From Candidatus Poribacteria bacterium (lineage in GTDB: Bacteria; Poribacteria; WGA-4E; WGA-3G), in contig OY282386.1 of NCBI GenBank assembly GCA_958295945.1, positions 186,001 to 250,000 on the forward strand: DNA of 64,000 bases, read 5' to 3'. This document shows positions 9,266 through 16,839 of the stretch, one piece after another. The notes under the pieces are model-generated. The model ran no database searches and was not told the origin of the DNA. It was given only the letters and a program-made list of their open reading frames with translations. Position 1 is the first letter of the stretch. The number at the start of each line of letters is the position of its first letter. A program made the translations under genes and the position numbers.

Positions 9266-9487
9266 ATGGTACAAGTTGAAGTTTCTGTTTCATCAGAGGA
9301 ATCTTTTGACAGAGCACTCGCACGATTCAAAAAGATGTGTGGTAAAGCGGGGGTTGTTACAGAAATAAAAAAACGAAGTTTTTATGAAAAACCGAGCGAA
9401 AAACGCCGCCGAATTGAACTCAAACGCCAACGGAAAGTCAAACCCCGAACTACTGAATACCGTCCCCGCTACGATAATAGCAGATAA
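9266..9487 (+). CDS. rpsU: 30S ribosomal protein bS21
   Basis: A 73-residue, very basic protein matching bS21: the VEVSVSSEESFDRALARFKK start, then the KKRSFYEKPSEKRRR core and a basic tail. It is a small-subunit protein involved in initiation at the anti-Shine-Dalgarno region of 16S rRNA. TAGGAGGA lies 6-7 nt upstream of the ATG and a consensus promoter is at 9204-9232. The dsRBD gene begins 21 nt after its stop, so the two are likely co-transcribed. Confidence 0.96.
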   Translation: MVQVEVSVSSEESFDRALARFKKMCGKAGVVTEIKKRSFYEKPSEKRRRIELKRQRKVKPRTTEYRPRYDNSR

Positions 9488-9508
9488 CGCAGTTCCAGGA
9501 GGATGTCT

Positions 9509-10081
9509 ATGACCGTTCAGGAAGTTGTGGAACCTGATGGTAACTACAAAGGACTTTTAATTCAATACTGCCAAGAACGCGGATTGAGCCAACCGAAATT
9601 CACTGAAACACAGCACGGTACGCCAGACGCTCCCAGTTGGAAAGTGACTGTTCATTATGGAGACAGAGTCCACGAAACAACTGACCCGATCCCAGGTGCA
9701 AAGAAAGGGGCTCATCAATTCGCCGCAAAACAAGTGCTTGATTCAATCAATGAAAATCGCCAACGCCTTTTGACGGGTGATATGACTACAGAATACGATG
9801 ATAGCCAAGATGATATCGGTCAAGATGGTATTGCCAAAGAGATTATTGCCCAAGAAAATGTGAAAAGTCAAGAACGGACTGACCCGATTGATGTCTCATT
9901 ACCACTTGTCACAGGTGCATTGACGATAGCAAATGAACGACTGACTTCCGCACAACCTGGTCGTTATCGCACTATCTCTGATGCAGAATTTTCTCGGAAA
10001 GTCGCACAACTCACAATGCAGATCGTAAGAGATTTGGTGAAAGCAGCGGATGAAGCGAATGTCCAATTCCCGCAAACCTAA
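9509..10081 (+). CDS. Protein with an N-terminal double-stranded-RNA-binding domain
   Basis: A 190-residue protein. Residues about 11-81 fit a dsRBD: GNYKGLLIQYCQERGLSQP helix, the three beta strands with SWKVTVHYGD, and the GAKKGAHQFAAKQVLDSI helix bearing the conserved KK that contacts RNA. Residues 110-190 are unlike anything recognised and end in a predicted helix. In bacteria this domain is mostly found in RNase III; a stand-alone form is unusual. ATG 9509 is preferred because AGGAGG (9497-9502) is 6 nt upstream; an ATG at 9503 touches that motif. Its place behind rpsU suggests a role in RNA or ribosome biology (inference). Confidence 0.75.
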   Translation: MTVQEVVEPDGNYKGLLIQYCQERGLSQPKFTETQHGTPDAPSWKVTVHYGDRVHETTDPIPGAKKGAHQFAAKQVLDSINENRQRLLTGDMTTEYDDSQDDIGQDGIAKEIIAQENVKSQERTDPIDVSLPLVTGALTIANERLTSAQPGRYRTISDAEFSRKVAQLTMQIVRDLVKAADEANVQFPQT

Positions 10082-10137
10082 GTAGTGATGGCAGGGTTAA
10101 CGCATGACCCTGTCTTTGTTGCTGTTAGTACTTAACC

Positions 10138-10821
10138 ATGATTGATCGGATCAAAAACCGATTACGACAACACCGCTTTTTAGCTCCCCTCATGGGATGT
10201 CCTTATCCCGCCCCGCGTTGGAATAAATCTGTCAAACGCATCATACGAGAATTAGACCCAGAAGCGAAGATTTTAGACCTCGGTTCTGGCACACACCGCC
10301 GCGCCCCGAATGTCATTAACCTTGAAATTGAAGCAACCCCCACAGTAGACATCGTCGCTGATGGTCACAATCTCCCATTTCCTGATAACACTTTTGATGC
10401 GGTAATCTCCGAAGCAGTGCTGGAACATGTTCGCAATCCCCAACAAGTCGTCACTGAGATACACCGCGTGCTGAAACCGGACGGATATGTGTGCGCTGCC
10501 GTTCCGTTCCTCCAAGGTTACCACGCCTCCCCACACGATTTTCAACGCTGGACAACAACCGGATTTGTTACGTTATTCTCCCAGTTCGATGAAATTGAAA
10601 GCGGTGCATGTGCGGGACCCACTGCCACGCTCCATTGGATTTTCCGTGAGTATGTCGGCCTTGTCTGCTCATTCGGGAGTTTACTGGTTGCCAAGGCGAT
10701 TTCTCTCCTCGTTGGGTGGTTGACATTCCCGTTAGTATGGTTAGATTCCCTGTTGATGTTGCACCCACATTCCCACATCTTAGCCTCTGCGGTTTATTTT
10801 GTTGGGCGGAAGGTCAATTAG
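10138..10821 (+). CDS. Class I SAM-dependent methyltransferase with hydrophobic C-terminus
   Basis: A 227-residue protein of the Methyltransf_11 type. Motif I is AKILDLGSGT (43-52), the acidic post-I residue is in INLEIE, and DGHNLPFPDNTFDAVISEAV with the LEHVRNP block marks the SAM-binding core. Residues about 171-205 form two hydrophobic segments, so the protein may sit on the membrane. The substrate is unknown. No Shine-Dalgarno sequence is evident before ATG 10138. It follows the dsRBD gene by 56 nt, but a small CAGGGT/ACCCTG hairpin (about 10093-10111) lies between them. Confidence 0.8.
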   Translation: MIDRIKNRLRQHRFLAPLMGCPYPAPRWNKSVKRIIRELDPEAKILDLGSGTHRRAPNVINLEIEATPTVDIVADGHNLPFPDNTFDAVISEAVLEHVRNPQQVVTEIHRVLKPDGYVCAAVPFLQGYHASPHDFQRWTTTGFVTLFSQFDEIESGACAGPTATLHWIFREYVGLVCSFGSLLVAKAISLLVGWLTFPLVWLDSLLMLHPHSHILASAVYFVGRKVN

Positions 10822-10830
10822 TCGTCTGAA

Positions 10831-10951
10831 TTGTAGCGCGTGGTCTCCGTCCACGTAAAAAGAAACACATTGTAGCGCGTGGTCTCCGTGCCACGCCATC
10901 CTAAAATTGCGAAAAACTATAGATACACACGGAGACCTCGCACTACAATGT
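10831..10951. repeat. GC-rich GGTCTCCGTGCC repeats between convergent genes
   Basis: Two direct copies of TGTAGCGCGTGGTCTCCGT are followed by an inverted copy ending CACTACAATG. The whole block can fold into a long hairpin between the plus-strand methyltransferase and the minus-strand cytochrome gene and may serve as a bidirectional terminator (inference). The same motif family recurs at 22046, 22930, 23620, 24325, 25962, 28434, 30820, 38610 and 40246. Confidence 0.7.
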
Positions 10952-10970
10952 CTATGGTGATTCAGTTCTA

Positions 10971-12218
10971 CTACTCCACTGGCTGATACTCACCCGCATC
11001 AACCATATACAAAAACCCGATACACATCTCATCAGTCGTCTTATCACCCCACCCCACAGGAACAGGCGGATTATGCGGATTAGCAGGATTACTCGCAGAA
11101 TTATCAAAATGTGCAACAAGCGACACATTCGTGCCAGCCGGTAAGAAAATCGGTTTGCGATAGTAATAGATATCCTGCCAATTGAAATCCCAATCCTGTA
11201 TCCAAATCAACTCAATCGGGTCACCTGTCGGCGGCGTTGCTATAATCTGCATATCACGACCCAACAGATGCATGTGCGGCATCGTTGCCAACAAATAAGC
11301 ATCCTTTTTCACACGTCTGGATGCTTGGACAGCAAATTTCTTCTCACCGGCAGGAATTTTGAACTCACTATTAATCGCCGAATCTATCTGTAACGGTGCT
11401 GTCTTCTCGGTCTTATTGAAATATAACGCAACACGCGATTGGTCGTGCTCAGTATGACCCGTGCGGTAGTAGTGTACCTGCATCACAATATCAGCACCCT
11501 TCGGCAACAGATACCCAACACCTTCAGGCAGGACATAAGGTTGAAGACCGGGTGCCCATCCACCGAGTGAACCTGCAATGTCAATACCCGGACCTGTGCC
11601 TTCTGTCACATATCCTGGCTTCGGATCTTTCGCTGCACGTTCTCGTCCTTGTCCTTTCGTATCTAAATAGAGAATGACGTGGTGCACCGTCTTACGATTA
11701 CCCGGTTGCACATCTACTGCCTGCACAAACATGTCCGTGTCAAAGTTTGTCGGTATGATAAAGTGGCGATACTCGTCCTCGCCTTCAGGTTCAATCTCAT
11801 ATTCCACTGGCATTTCAACGATATGGTCAGGATCACCAAGTTTCCAACCATTATGGAACTTCGGGTTTGGTGGTGTTTTGGACAAATCTCCAGCAGGCGC
11901 GCCTGCTTCTGCCCAATCCGTAAGCATCTGTATCTCTTTTTCGGACAACCGCCGTTCATTCTTGAAGTGCCCGAATCCCTTTGCCGGTTTCCAAGGCGGC
12001 ATCAACCGTGCCTTCGTATATTCTGCAATCTCCGTTGCCCACGCCTTCGCATCTTGGTAATCAGTCAGTGCAAACGGTGCCACTTCTCCTTGTCTATGGC
12101 ACGATTGACACTCCCGTTGTATTATCGGTGCAATGTCTTTACTATAGGTGATTTCGGCTTGCACACACGGTACTATCATTGCTGCTAATGCTAGGACTAT
12201 AAATAGAAACTTTTTCAT
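10971..12218 (-). CDS. Secreted cytochrome c / copper type II monooxygenase-like fusion
   Basis: A 415-residue protein with a signal peptide (1-21). Residues 22-110 form a c-type cytochrome domain with a single haem site CQSCH (37-41) and a possible axial M in RLMPPW. The rest resembles the copper type II ascorbate-dependent monooxygenase (PHM) fold: the His pair in KTVHHVILY, VHYY, and HMHLLGRD are candidate copper ligands. Such fusions are known from Planctomycetes and relatives; a periplasmic oxidative role is inferred but the substrate is unknown. The start is ATG 12218 with AGGAGG upstream. The array of KAEG proteins begins 48 nt upstream on the same strand. Confidence 0.8.
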   Translation of the reverse strand: MKKFLFIVLALAAMIVPCVQAEITYSKDIAPIIQRECQSCHRQGEVAPFALTDYQDAKAWATEIAEYTKARLMPPWKPAKGFGHFKNERRLSEKEIQMLTDWAEAGAPAGDLSKTPPNPKFHNGWKLGDPDHIVEMPVEYEIEPEGEDEYRHFIIPTNFDTDMFVQAVDVQPGNRKTVHHVILYLDTKGQGRERAAKDPKPGYVTEGTGPGIDIAGSLGGWAPGLQPYVLPEGVGYLLPKGADIVMQVHYYRTGHTEHDQSRVALYFNKTEKTAPLQIDSAINSEFKIPAGEKKFAVQASRRVKKDAYLLATMPHMHLLGRDMQIIATPPTGDPIELIWIQDWDFNWQDIYYYRKPIFLPAGTNVSLVAHFDNSASNPANPHNPPVPVGWGDKTTDEMCIGFLYMVDAGEYQPVE

Positions 12219-12266
12219 TTTTACAGTTATATCCTCCTATGTTCGTTATTTTTAATAAACATGATA

Positions 12267-12515
12267 TTAGGAAGGTGGCGGTTCATTGAACTCCTCACCT
12301 TTCGCCTCTGCTTCCAGACGGCGGTTATTCCACGCTATCCATAGTTCGCGTTCTTTAGCTTCGCCTTCAGCTTTGCCTTCAGCAATACCTTCCGCTTTGC
12401 CTTCCGCTTTGCCTTCCGCTTTGCCTTCTTCTCTTGCTATCTGTCGAAGCCTCTTGTTTCTTTCTGCATACCAATCTGATAACAACATGATAAAATCTAT
12501 GCCTCCTATTATCAT
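12267..12515 (-). pseudogene. Truncated KAEG-repeat membrane protein (type A, unit 1)
   Basis: 82 residues corresponding to the second TM segment, the KAEG repeats and the shared tail of the type A protein. The homology to full copies stops abruptly at MIIGGIDFIM, where the sequence switches to the inter-unit repeat AATGAATTAATCAGCGTC. The N-terminal TM and normal start are lost. It has the longest uninterrupted run of KAEG units among the type A copies, and ends FNEPPPS instead of FNEPPPTETQ, so its tail is also shortened. Confidence 0.75.
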
Positions 12516-12604
12516 TGCAATGAATTAATCAGCGTCCCCTGTGAACATCGTAGGGGCGGGGAACTCTGACCGGACACGCCACGGCAGGAAGAACATAACA
12601 AAAT

Positions 12605-13087
12605 CTACTCTGTTAGGTGTTGTGTTTCAGTCGGTGGCGGTTCATTGAACTTCTCACCTTTCGCCTCTGCTTCCAGACGGCGGTTGTTCCACGCTATCCA
12701 TAGTTCGCGCTCTTTAGCTTCGCCTTCTGCTTTGCCTTTAGCTATACCTTTAGCTTCGCCTTCAGCAATACCTTCCGCTTTTGCTGCCTCTCTTTCCCGA
12801 TCAATTCGTTTTAAATACCTTTGTGTAAGAAACATAACAAAATCTACTCCTTGTAAAATAATCAATGTTGTGCCAGTCGCAACAGCCATTGCAGCAGCAA
12901 GCTGCATCATTAGGACTTGTAACGTCTCCATCACTGGATTGCCTTTACCTACCTCGGACCTTATCAAGAAAATAGCGTAAATAATGACTTGAACCGAGAA
13001 TATTGCCGGCGCAAGATCAACCCATATAGGACGGACCGTAAATAAAGTGACTCTCTCCTCTTTTTCTGCTCTCTCCTCTTTATCCAA
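12605..13087 (-). CDS. KAEG-repeat two-TM protein, type B (unit 2)
   Basis: A 160-residue protein of unknown function. It has a charged start (DKEERAEKEERVT), TM1 near residues 24-44 (VDLAPAIFSVQVIIYAIFL), TM2 near 67-92 ending GVDFVMFLTQRY, then a helix of tetrapeptide repeats (KAEGIAEGEAKG). It ends in the tail ELWIAWNNRRLEAEAKGE, EPPPTETQHLTE. The start is TTG 13087, chosen because GGAGG sits 7 nt before it; the same arrangement is in unit 6. The tail is almost identical to type A units although the N-terminal halves differ, so modules have been exchanged. The repeats have a 12-bp period at DNA level and their number varies between copies. Confidence 0.7.
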   Translation of the reverse strand: MDKEERAEKEERVTLFTVRPIWVDLAPAIFSVQVIIYAIFLIRSEVGKGNPVMETLQVLMMQLAAAMAVATGTTLIILQGVDFVMFLTQRYLKRIDREREAAKAEGIAEGEAKGIAKGKAEGEAKERELWIAWNNRRLEAEAKGEKFNEPPPTETQHLTE

Positions 13088-13154
13088 TTTTGTTCCTCCA
13101 CATTATTATTATAGCATGTTTGATGGTTGAATGGCAACTGCCACTTAGTGAATG

Positions 13155-13284
13155 GGGTGTGCAAAGTTTTTGGCATGAACCGCTAAATTCATTGTCCGAG
13201 GGAACTCCGATTCCCGACAGGCGCGATTCGGAGATCGCTCGGACAGAATGTCTGTGTCCATTTTGCCAAAAACTGGACACGCCC
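13155..13284. mobile_element. 130-bp short M1-type inverted-repeat element
   Basis: The ends GGGTGTGCAAAGTTTTTGG and CCAAAAACTGGACACGCCC match M1 elements, but the interior is replaced by the GGAACTCCGATTCCCGA and GGAGATCGCTC modules otherwise seen in families M2 and M3. It lies 68 nt upstream of the unit 2 start. Confidence 0.7.
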
Positions 13285-13418
13285 TAGTGGAGCGTCTACA
13301 CTAAAATTATGAATCTCCAAAGAAATCGGGAATCGGAGTTCCCTCCTACCGGACACAAGGTTTCTGTCCGAGAGATCCCCAAATCGCGACGGACAATTTT
13401 AGTGTAGACAGACCACTA
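13285..13418. mobile_element. 134-bp M2-type inverted-repeat element (diverged, inverted)
   Basis: It starts TAGTGGAGCGTCTACACTAA and ends TTAGTGTAGACAGACCACTA. The interior carries GGGAATCGGAGTTCCCTCC. It abuts the preceding M1-type element without a gap, the same juxtaposition as at 2995/2996. The rest of the gap to 13660 contains an isolated M1-like half end near 13427 and the inter-unit repeat. Confidence 0.7.
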
Positions 13419-13660
13419 GTGAAAGAGGTGTGTCCAGTTTTTGTCACACATCTCATCATCCCTTGCCCTGCGGCGGAGTCTCCGTTCCCCGCCATTGTTG
13501 GGAGATTGAGAGATGACAGGGCACGAAGACCCCGCAGGACAATGAAGCCCGATGGTTTTCTATTAGACATTATAATGAATTAATCAGCGTCCCCTGTGAA
13601 CATCGTAGGGGCGGGGTTTCCCCGCCCGGACACGCCACGGCAGGAAGAACATAACAAAAT

Positions 13661-14122
13661 CTACTCTGTTGGGTGTTGTGTTTCAGTCGGTGGCGGTTCA
13701 TTGAACTTCTCACCTTTCGCCTCTGCTTCCAGACGGCGGTTATTCCACGCTATCCATAGTTCGCGCTCTTCAACTTTGCCTTCAGCTTTGCCTTTAGCTT
13801 CGCCTTCAGCTTTGCCTTCTTCTCTTGCTATCTGTCGAAGCCTCTTGTTTCTTTCTGCATACCAATCTGATAACAACATGATAAAATCTATGCCTCCTAT
13901 TATCATTGCGACGATTGCCCCGCCTACAGGGACAAATGATGATATATCTTTCATGACATTCTGAACCGATTCATGTCCGTTCCATCCTCGGCTTACCTCA
14001 AATTCTAATGCTGTATTTCCATATATCAACACAAAAATTGATATAAAGAATAAGGCAACCCCTGCTTTTCCTGTTTTCCAAAATTCTCTTATGGAATTCC
14101 CGAACGTCCAACGATTTTTCAC
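13661..14122 (-). CDS. KAEG-repeat two-TM protein, type A (unit 3)
   Basis: 153 residues of unknown function: TM1 around GKAGVALFFISIFVLIYG, TM2 around VGGAIVAMIIGGIDFIMLL, the basic link AERNKRLRQIA, repeats EEGKAEGEAKGKAEG and the shared tail ending EPPPTETQHPTE. The start is taken as GTG at 14122 because GGAGG lies 5 nt before it and the homologous gene at 22139-22627 has the same GGAGG-ACATT-TTG layout. An upstream ATG (14134) is replaced by TTG in unit 4, so it is not the start. It is 97 percent or more alike to unit 4 over the N-terminal part by eye. Confidence 0.72.
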   Translation of the reverse strand: MKNRWTFGNSIREFWKTGKAGVALFFISIFVLIYGNTALEFEVSRGWNGHESVQNVMKDISSFVPVGGAIVAMIIGGIDFIMLLSDWYAERNKRLRQIAREEGKAEGEAKGKAEGKVEERELWIAWNNRRLEAEAKGEKFNEPPPTETQHPTE

Positions 14123-14195
14123 TATGTCCTCCATCTCATCAACTCTGAGCACAGCATATCATTTGACCCTTGAAATGAATTAATCAGCGTCCCCT

Positions 14196-14309
14196 GTGAA
14201 CATCGTAGGGGCGGGGTTTCCCCGCCCGGACACGTGAACATCGTAGGGGCGGGGTTTCCCCGCCCGGACACGTGAACATCGTAGGGGCGGGGTTTCCCCG
14301 CCCGGACAC
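14196..14309. repeat. Three tandem 38-bp repeats with GGGCGGGG hairpins
   Basis: Units start at 14196, 14234 and 14272, each containing a hairpin of 8 bp (GGGCGGGG / CCCCGCCC, 3-nt loop). Single copies of the same motif lie between the other units of the array (13600, 14869, 14908; degenerate at 12547). They sit downstream of each minus-strand gene and could end its transcription (inference). No spacers are present, so this is not CRISPR. Confidence 0.85.
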
Positions 14310-14336
14310 GCCACGGCAGGAAGAACATAACAAAAT

Positions 14337-14786
14337 CTACTCTGTTAGGTGTTGTGTTTCAGTCGGTGGCGGTTCATTGAACTTCTCACCTTTCGCCTCT
14401 GCTTCCAGACGGCGGTTATTCCACGCTATCCATAGTTCGCGCTCTTTAGCTTCGCCTTCAGCAATACCTTCAGTTTTGCCTTCTTCTCTTGCTATCTGTC
14501 GAAGCCTCTTGTTTCTTTCTGCATACCAATCTGATAACAACATGATAAAATCTATGCCTCCTATTATCATTGCGACGATTGCCCCGCCTACAGGGACAAA
14601 TGATGATATATCTTTCATGACATTCTGAACCGATTCATGTCCGTTCCATCCTCGGCTTACCTCAAATTCTAATGCTGTATTTCCATATATCAACACAAAA
14701 ATTGATATAAAGAATAAGGCAACCCCTGCTTTTCCTGTTTTCCAAAATTCTCTTATGGAATTCCCGAACGTCCAACGATTTTTCAC
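14337..14786 (-). CDS. KAEG-repeat two-TM protein, type A (unit 4)
   Basis: 149 residues, a near duplicate of unit 3 with identical TM segments but fewer tetrapeptide repeats (EEGKTEGIAEGEAKE). It has the same ELWIAWNNRRLEAEAKGE tail and ends HLTE. The start is GTG 14786 with GGAGG 5 nt before it. The function is unknown; topology suggests a membrane hairpin with a long helical domain on one side. The repeat number is the main difference from unit 3, which points to slippage or unequal recombination in the 12-bp repeats. Confidence 0.72.
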   Translation of the reverse strand: MKNRWTFGNSIREFWKTGKAGVALFFISIFVLIYGNTALEFEVSRGWNGHESVQNVMKDISSFVPVGGAIVAMIIGGIDFIMLLSDWYAERNKRLRQIAREEGKTEGIAEGEAKERELWIAWNNRRLEAEAKGEKFNEPPPTETQHLTE

Positions 14787-14961
14787 TATGTCCTCCAACT
14801 CATCAACTCTGAACACAGAATATCATGTGACCCTTGAAATGAATTAATCAGCGTCCCTGTGAACATCGTCCGGGCGGGGTTTCCCCGACCGTCCACGTGA
14901 ACATCGTAGGGGCGGGGTTTCCCCGCCCGGACACGCCACGGCAGGAAGAACATAACAAAAT

Positions 14962-15192
14962 CTACTCTGTTGGGTGTTGTGTTTCAGTCGGTGGCGGTTC
15001 ATTGAACTTCTCACCTTTCGCCTCTGCTTCCAAGCGGCGGTTGTTCCACGCTATCCATAGTTCGCGTTCTTTAGCTTCGCCTTCAGCTTTGCCTTCAGCA
15101 ATACCTTCAGCTTTGCCTTCAGCAATACCTTCAGCTTTTGCTGCCTCTCTTTCCCGATCAATTCGTTTTAAATATCTTTGTGTAAGAAACAT
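14962..15192 (-). pseudogene. Truncated KAEG-repeat protein, type B (unit 5)
   Basis: 76 residues beginning inside TM2 (MFLTQRYLKRIDRERE) and continuing through five tetrapeptide repeats to the shared tail. Upstream the sequence jumps directly to the stop region of unit 6. The junction falls in a stretch shared by the two parents (ACATAACAAAATCTACT on the plus strand), so a recombination through this microhomology deleted the N-terminal half. Confidence 0.75.
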
Positions 15193-15200
15193 AACAAAAT

Positions 15201-15659
15201 CTACTCTGTTAGGTGTTGTGTTTCAGTCGGTGGCGGTTCATTGAACTTCTCACCTTTCGCCTCTGCTTCCAGGCGGCGGTTGTTCCACGCTATCCATAGT
15301 TCGCGTTCTTCAACTTTGCCTTCAACTTTGCCTTCAGCAATACCTTCTGCTTTTGCCGCTTCTCTTTCACGATCAATTCGTTTTAAATATCTTTGTGTAA
15401 GAAACATAACAAAATCTACTCCTTGTAAAATAATCAATGTTGTCCCAGTCGCAACAGCCATTGCAGCAGCAAGCTGCATCATTAGGACTTGTAACGTCTC
15501 CATCACTGGATTGCCTTTACCTACCTCGGACCTTATTAAGAAAATAGCGTAAATAATGACTTGAACCGAGAATATTGCCGGCGCAAGATCAACCCATATA
15601 GGACGGACCGTAAATAAAGTGACTCTCTCCTCTTTTTCTGCTCTCTCCTCTTTATCCAA
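15201..15659 (-). CDS. KAEG-repeat two-TM protein, type B (unit 6)
   Basis: 152 residues. The first 105 residues are almost identical to unit 2, but the repeat region is shorter (KAEGIAEGKVEGKVEE). The tail is as in all units and ends HLTE. The start is TTG 15659 with GGAGG 7 nt upstream. The upstream flank (TATTATTATAGCATG and ATGGCAACTGCCAC) is shared with unit 2, so gene and leader were copied together. Function unknown. Confidence 0.7.
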   Translation of the reverse strand: MDKEERAEKEERVTLFTVRPIWVDLAPAIFSVQVIIYAIFLIRSEVGKGNPVMETLQVLMMQLAAAMAVATGTTLIILQGVDFVMFLTQRYLKRIDREREAAKAEGIAEGKVEGKVEERELWIAWNNRRLEAEAKGEKFNEPPPTETQHLTE

Positions 15660-15762
15660 TTTTGTTCCTCCACATTATTATTATAGCATGATTAATGGTT
15701 GAATGGCAACTGCCACATAGTGAAAAAGTTCCCGTATTTACCCGTTGATTTGCATGTTTTTT

Positions 15763-16193
15763 GTCTGAACCAGGATTTCCAGGATTAGTAGATTTCCAGG
15801 ATTTTGAGTTTGGCACTCCAAAGTTCCTATTCACAATTTGACGTTATTTTTTGGATGAGATTTTGATGTTTCAGACTCTTATCCTGAAAATTGGAATTGT
15901 CTGAACCAGGATTTTCAGGATTGGTAGATTTCCAGGATTTTGAGTTTGGCACTCCAAAGTTCCTATTCACAATTTGACGTTATTTTTTGGATGAGATTTT
16001 GATGTTTCAGACTCTTATCCTGAAAATTGGAATTGTCTGAACCAGGATTTTCAGGATTGGTAGATTTCCAGGATTGTGAGTTTGGGTATCATAGGCCCAT
16101 TCATAAAGATAACGCCTATTTTGTGAAAGGAAACATGGGAGTCCCAAACTCTAATCCTGGAAATCTACTAATCCTGGAAATCCTGGTTCAGAC
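15763..16193. repeat. Cluster of three GTCTGAACCAGGATT palindromic repeats
   Basis: Repeat bodies start at 15763, about 15898 and about 16033. Each begins GTCTGAACCAGGATTTTCAGG (or a close variant) and carries GTAGATTTCCAGG. The last body closes with the inverse (CCTGGTTCAGAC) at 16193. Two bodies have the TTTGGCACTCCAAAGTTCC core and the last has the CATTCATAAAGATAACGCC core. The gap 15660-16201 holds only these and the unit 6 leader. Confidence 0.85.
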
Positions 16194-16201
16194 ATCCAAC
16201 T

Positions 16202-16579
16202 TCAGTCATTTCTGTTAGGATTAAACAACCTTTTATGCTCTAAACTCTTACCTCCAAGATTAATCAATAGCCCGATATCTAAATCAAATGCTTCCAGATA
16301 GTTTCTGGCTTGTGCTATATGGATATCTCCTAACGCTATGAGTGCCTTTAATTCTATTACCACCTTTTCTCCAACAATGAAGTCTGCCCTCCTTTGCCCG
16401 ATTTCAATCTTATCATAATAGACTGGATATACCACTTCACGCTCAAAAGCAATCCCTGCCCGTTCCAATTCAATCGCAAGAGCACGTTGATAGATCACTT
16501 CTTGGAATCCGTTACCAAGCTTTCTATGAACTTCCATTGCACAGCCGATGATTTGGTAAGTTAATTTCTCTTCTTTCAT
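16202..16579 (-). CDS. GxxExxY protein (PD-(D/E)XK-like family)
   Basis: 125 residues matching the GxxExxY family: IIGCAMEVHRKLGNGFQEVIYQRAL carries the GNGFQEVIY motif, followed by the RRADFIVGEKVVIELKAL segment, where D and ExK look like a PD-(D/E)XK nuclease site. It ends LLINLGGKSLEHKRLFNP. The function is not established; a nuclease-like role is inferred from the fold. The start is ATG 16579 with AGGAGA upstream. An in-frame extension to 16723 is only the translated palindromic repeat, so it is not used. Palindromic repeats flank the gene on both sides. Confidence 0.82.
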   Translation of the reverse strand: MKEEKLTYQIIGCAMEVHRKLGNGFQEVIYQRALAIELERAGIAFEREVVYPVYYDKIEIGQRRADFIVGEKVVIELKALIALGDIHIAQARNYLEAFDLDIGLLINLGGKSLEHKRLFNPNRND

Positions 16580-16609
16580 TTGACTCTCCTTTTTATTTAT
16601 ATTTTTCTT

Positions 16610-16769
16610 GTCTGAACCAGGATTTTCAGGATTAGTAGATTTCCAGGATTTTGAGTTTGGGGCATCATAGGTCCATTCATAAAGATAACGCCTATTTTGT
16701 GAAAGGAAACATGGGAGTCCCAAACTCTAATCATGGAAATCTACCAATCCTGAAAATCCTGGTTCAGAC
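16610..16769. repeat. GTCTGAACC palindromic repeat (160 bp)
   Basis: The two ends GTCTGAACCAGGATTTTCAG and its inverse enclose the CATAAAGATAACGCC and GGAAACATGGGAGTCCC core. It lies immediately upstream of the GxxExxY gene and next to the terminator of the lamin-tail gene. Confidence 0.85.
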
Positions 16770-16802
16770 AAAAAAAAAGCGGACAACGAACCGAAGTCCG
16801 CC
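16770..16802 (-). terminator. Rho-independent terminator of the lamin-tail gene
   Basis: On the minus strand, GCGGAC/GTCCGC forms a 6-bp stem around an 11-nt loop, followed by a run of nine or more T (plus-strand A run 16770-16778). It lies about 40 nt after the stop at 16840. Confidence 0.85.
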
Positions 16803-16839
16803 ATCCGCTCGGGGGTAGGTTAGTTAGAATATCCCTGTG

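Noticed and set aside
14196-14309. Three 38-bp direct repeats that could suggest CRISPR
   Set aside because: The repeats are contiguous with no spacers and no cas genes are near; they are GC-rich hairpins that recur singly between array units.
14122-14328. 68-codon minus-strand frame rich in Pro and Arg
   Set aside because: It is a translation of the tandem GGGCGGGG repeats.
16580-16723. 48-residue N-terminal extension of the GxxExxY protein
   Set aside because: It is the translated palindromic repeat; a good Shine-Dalgarno sequence precedes the ATG at 16579.
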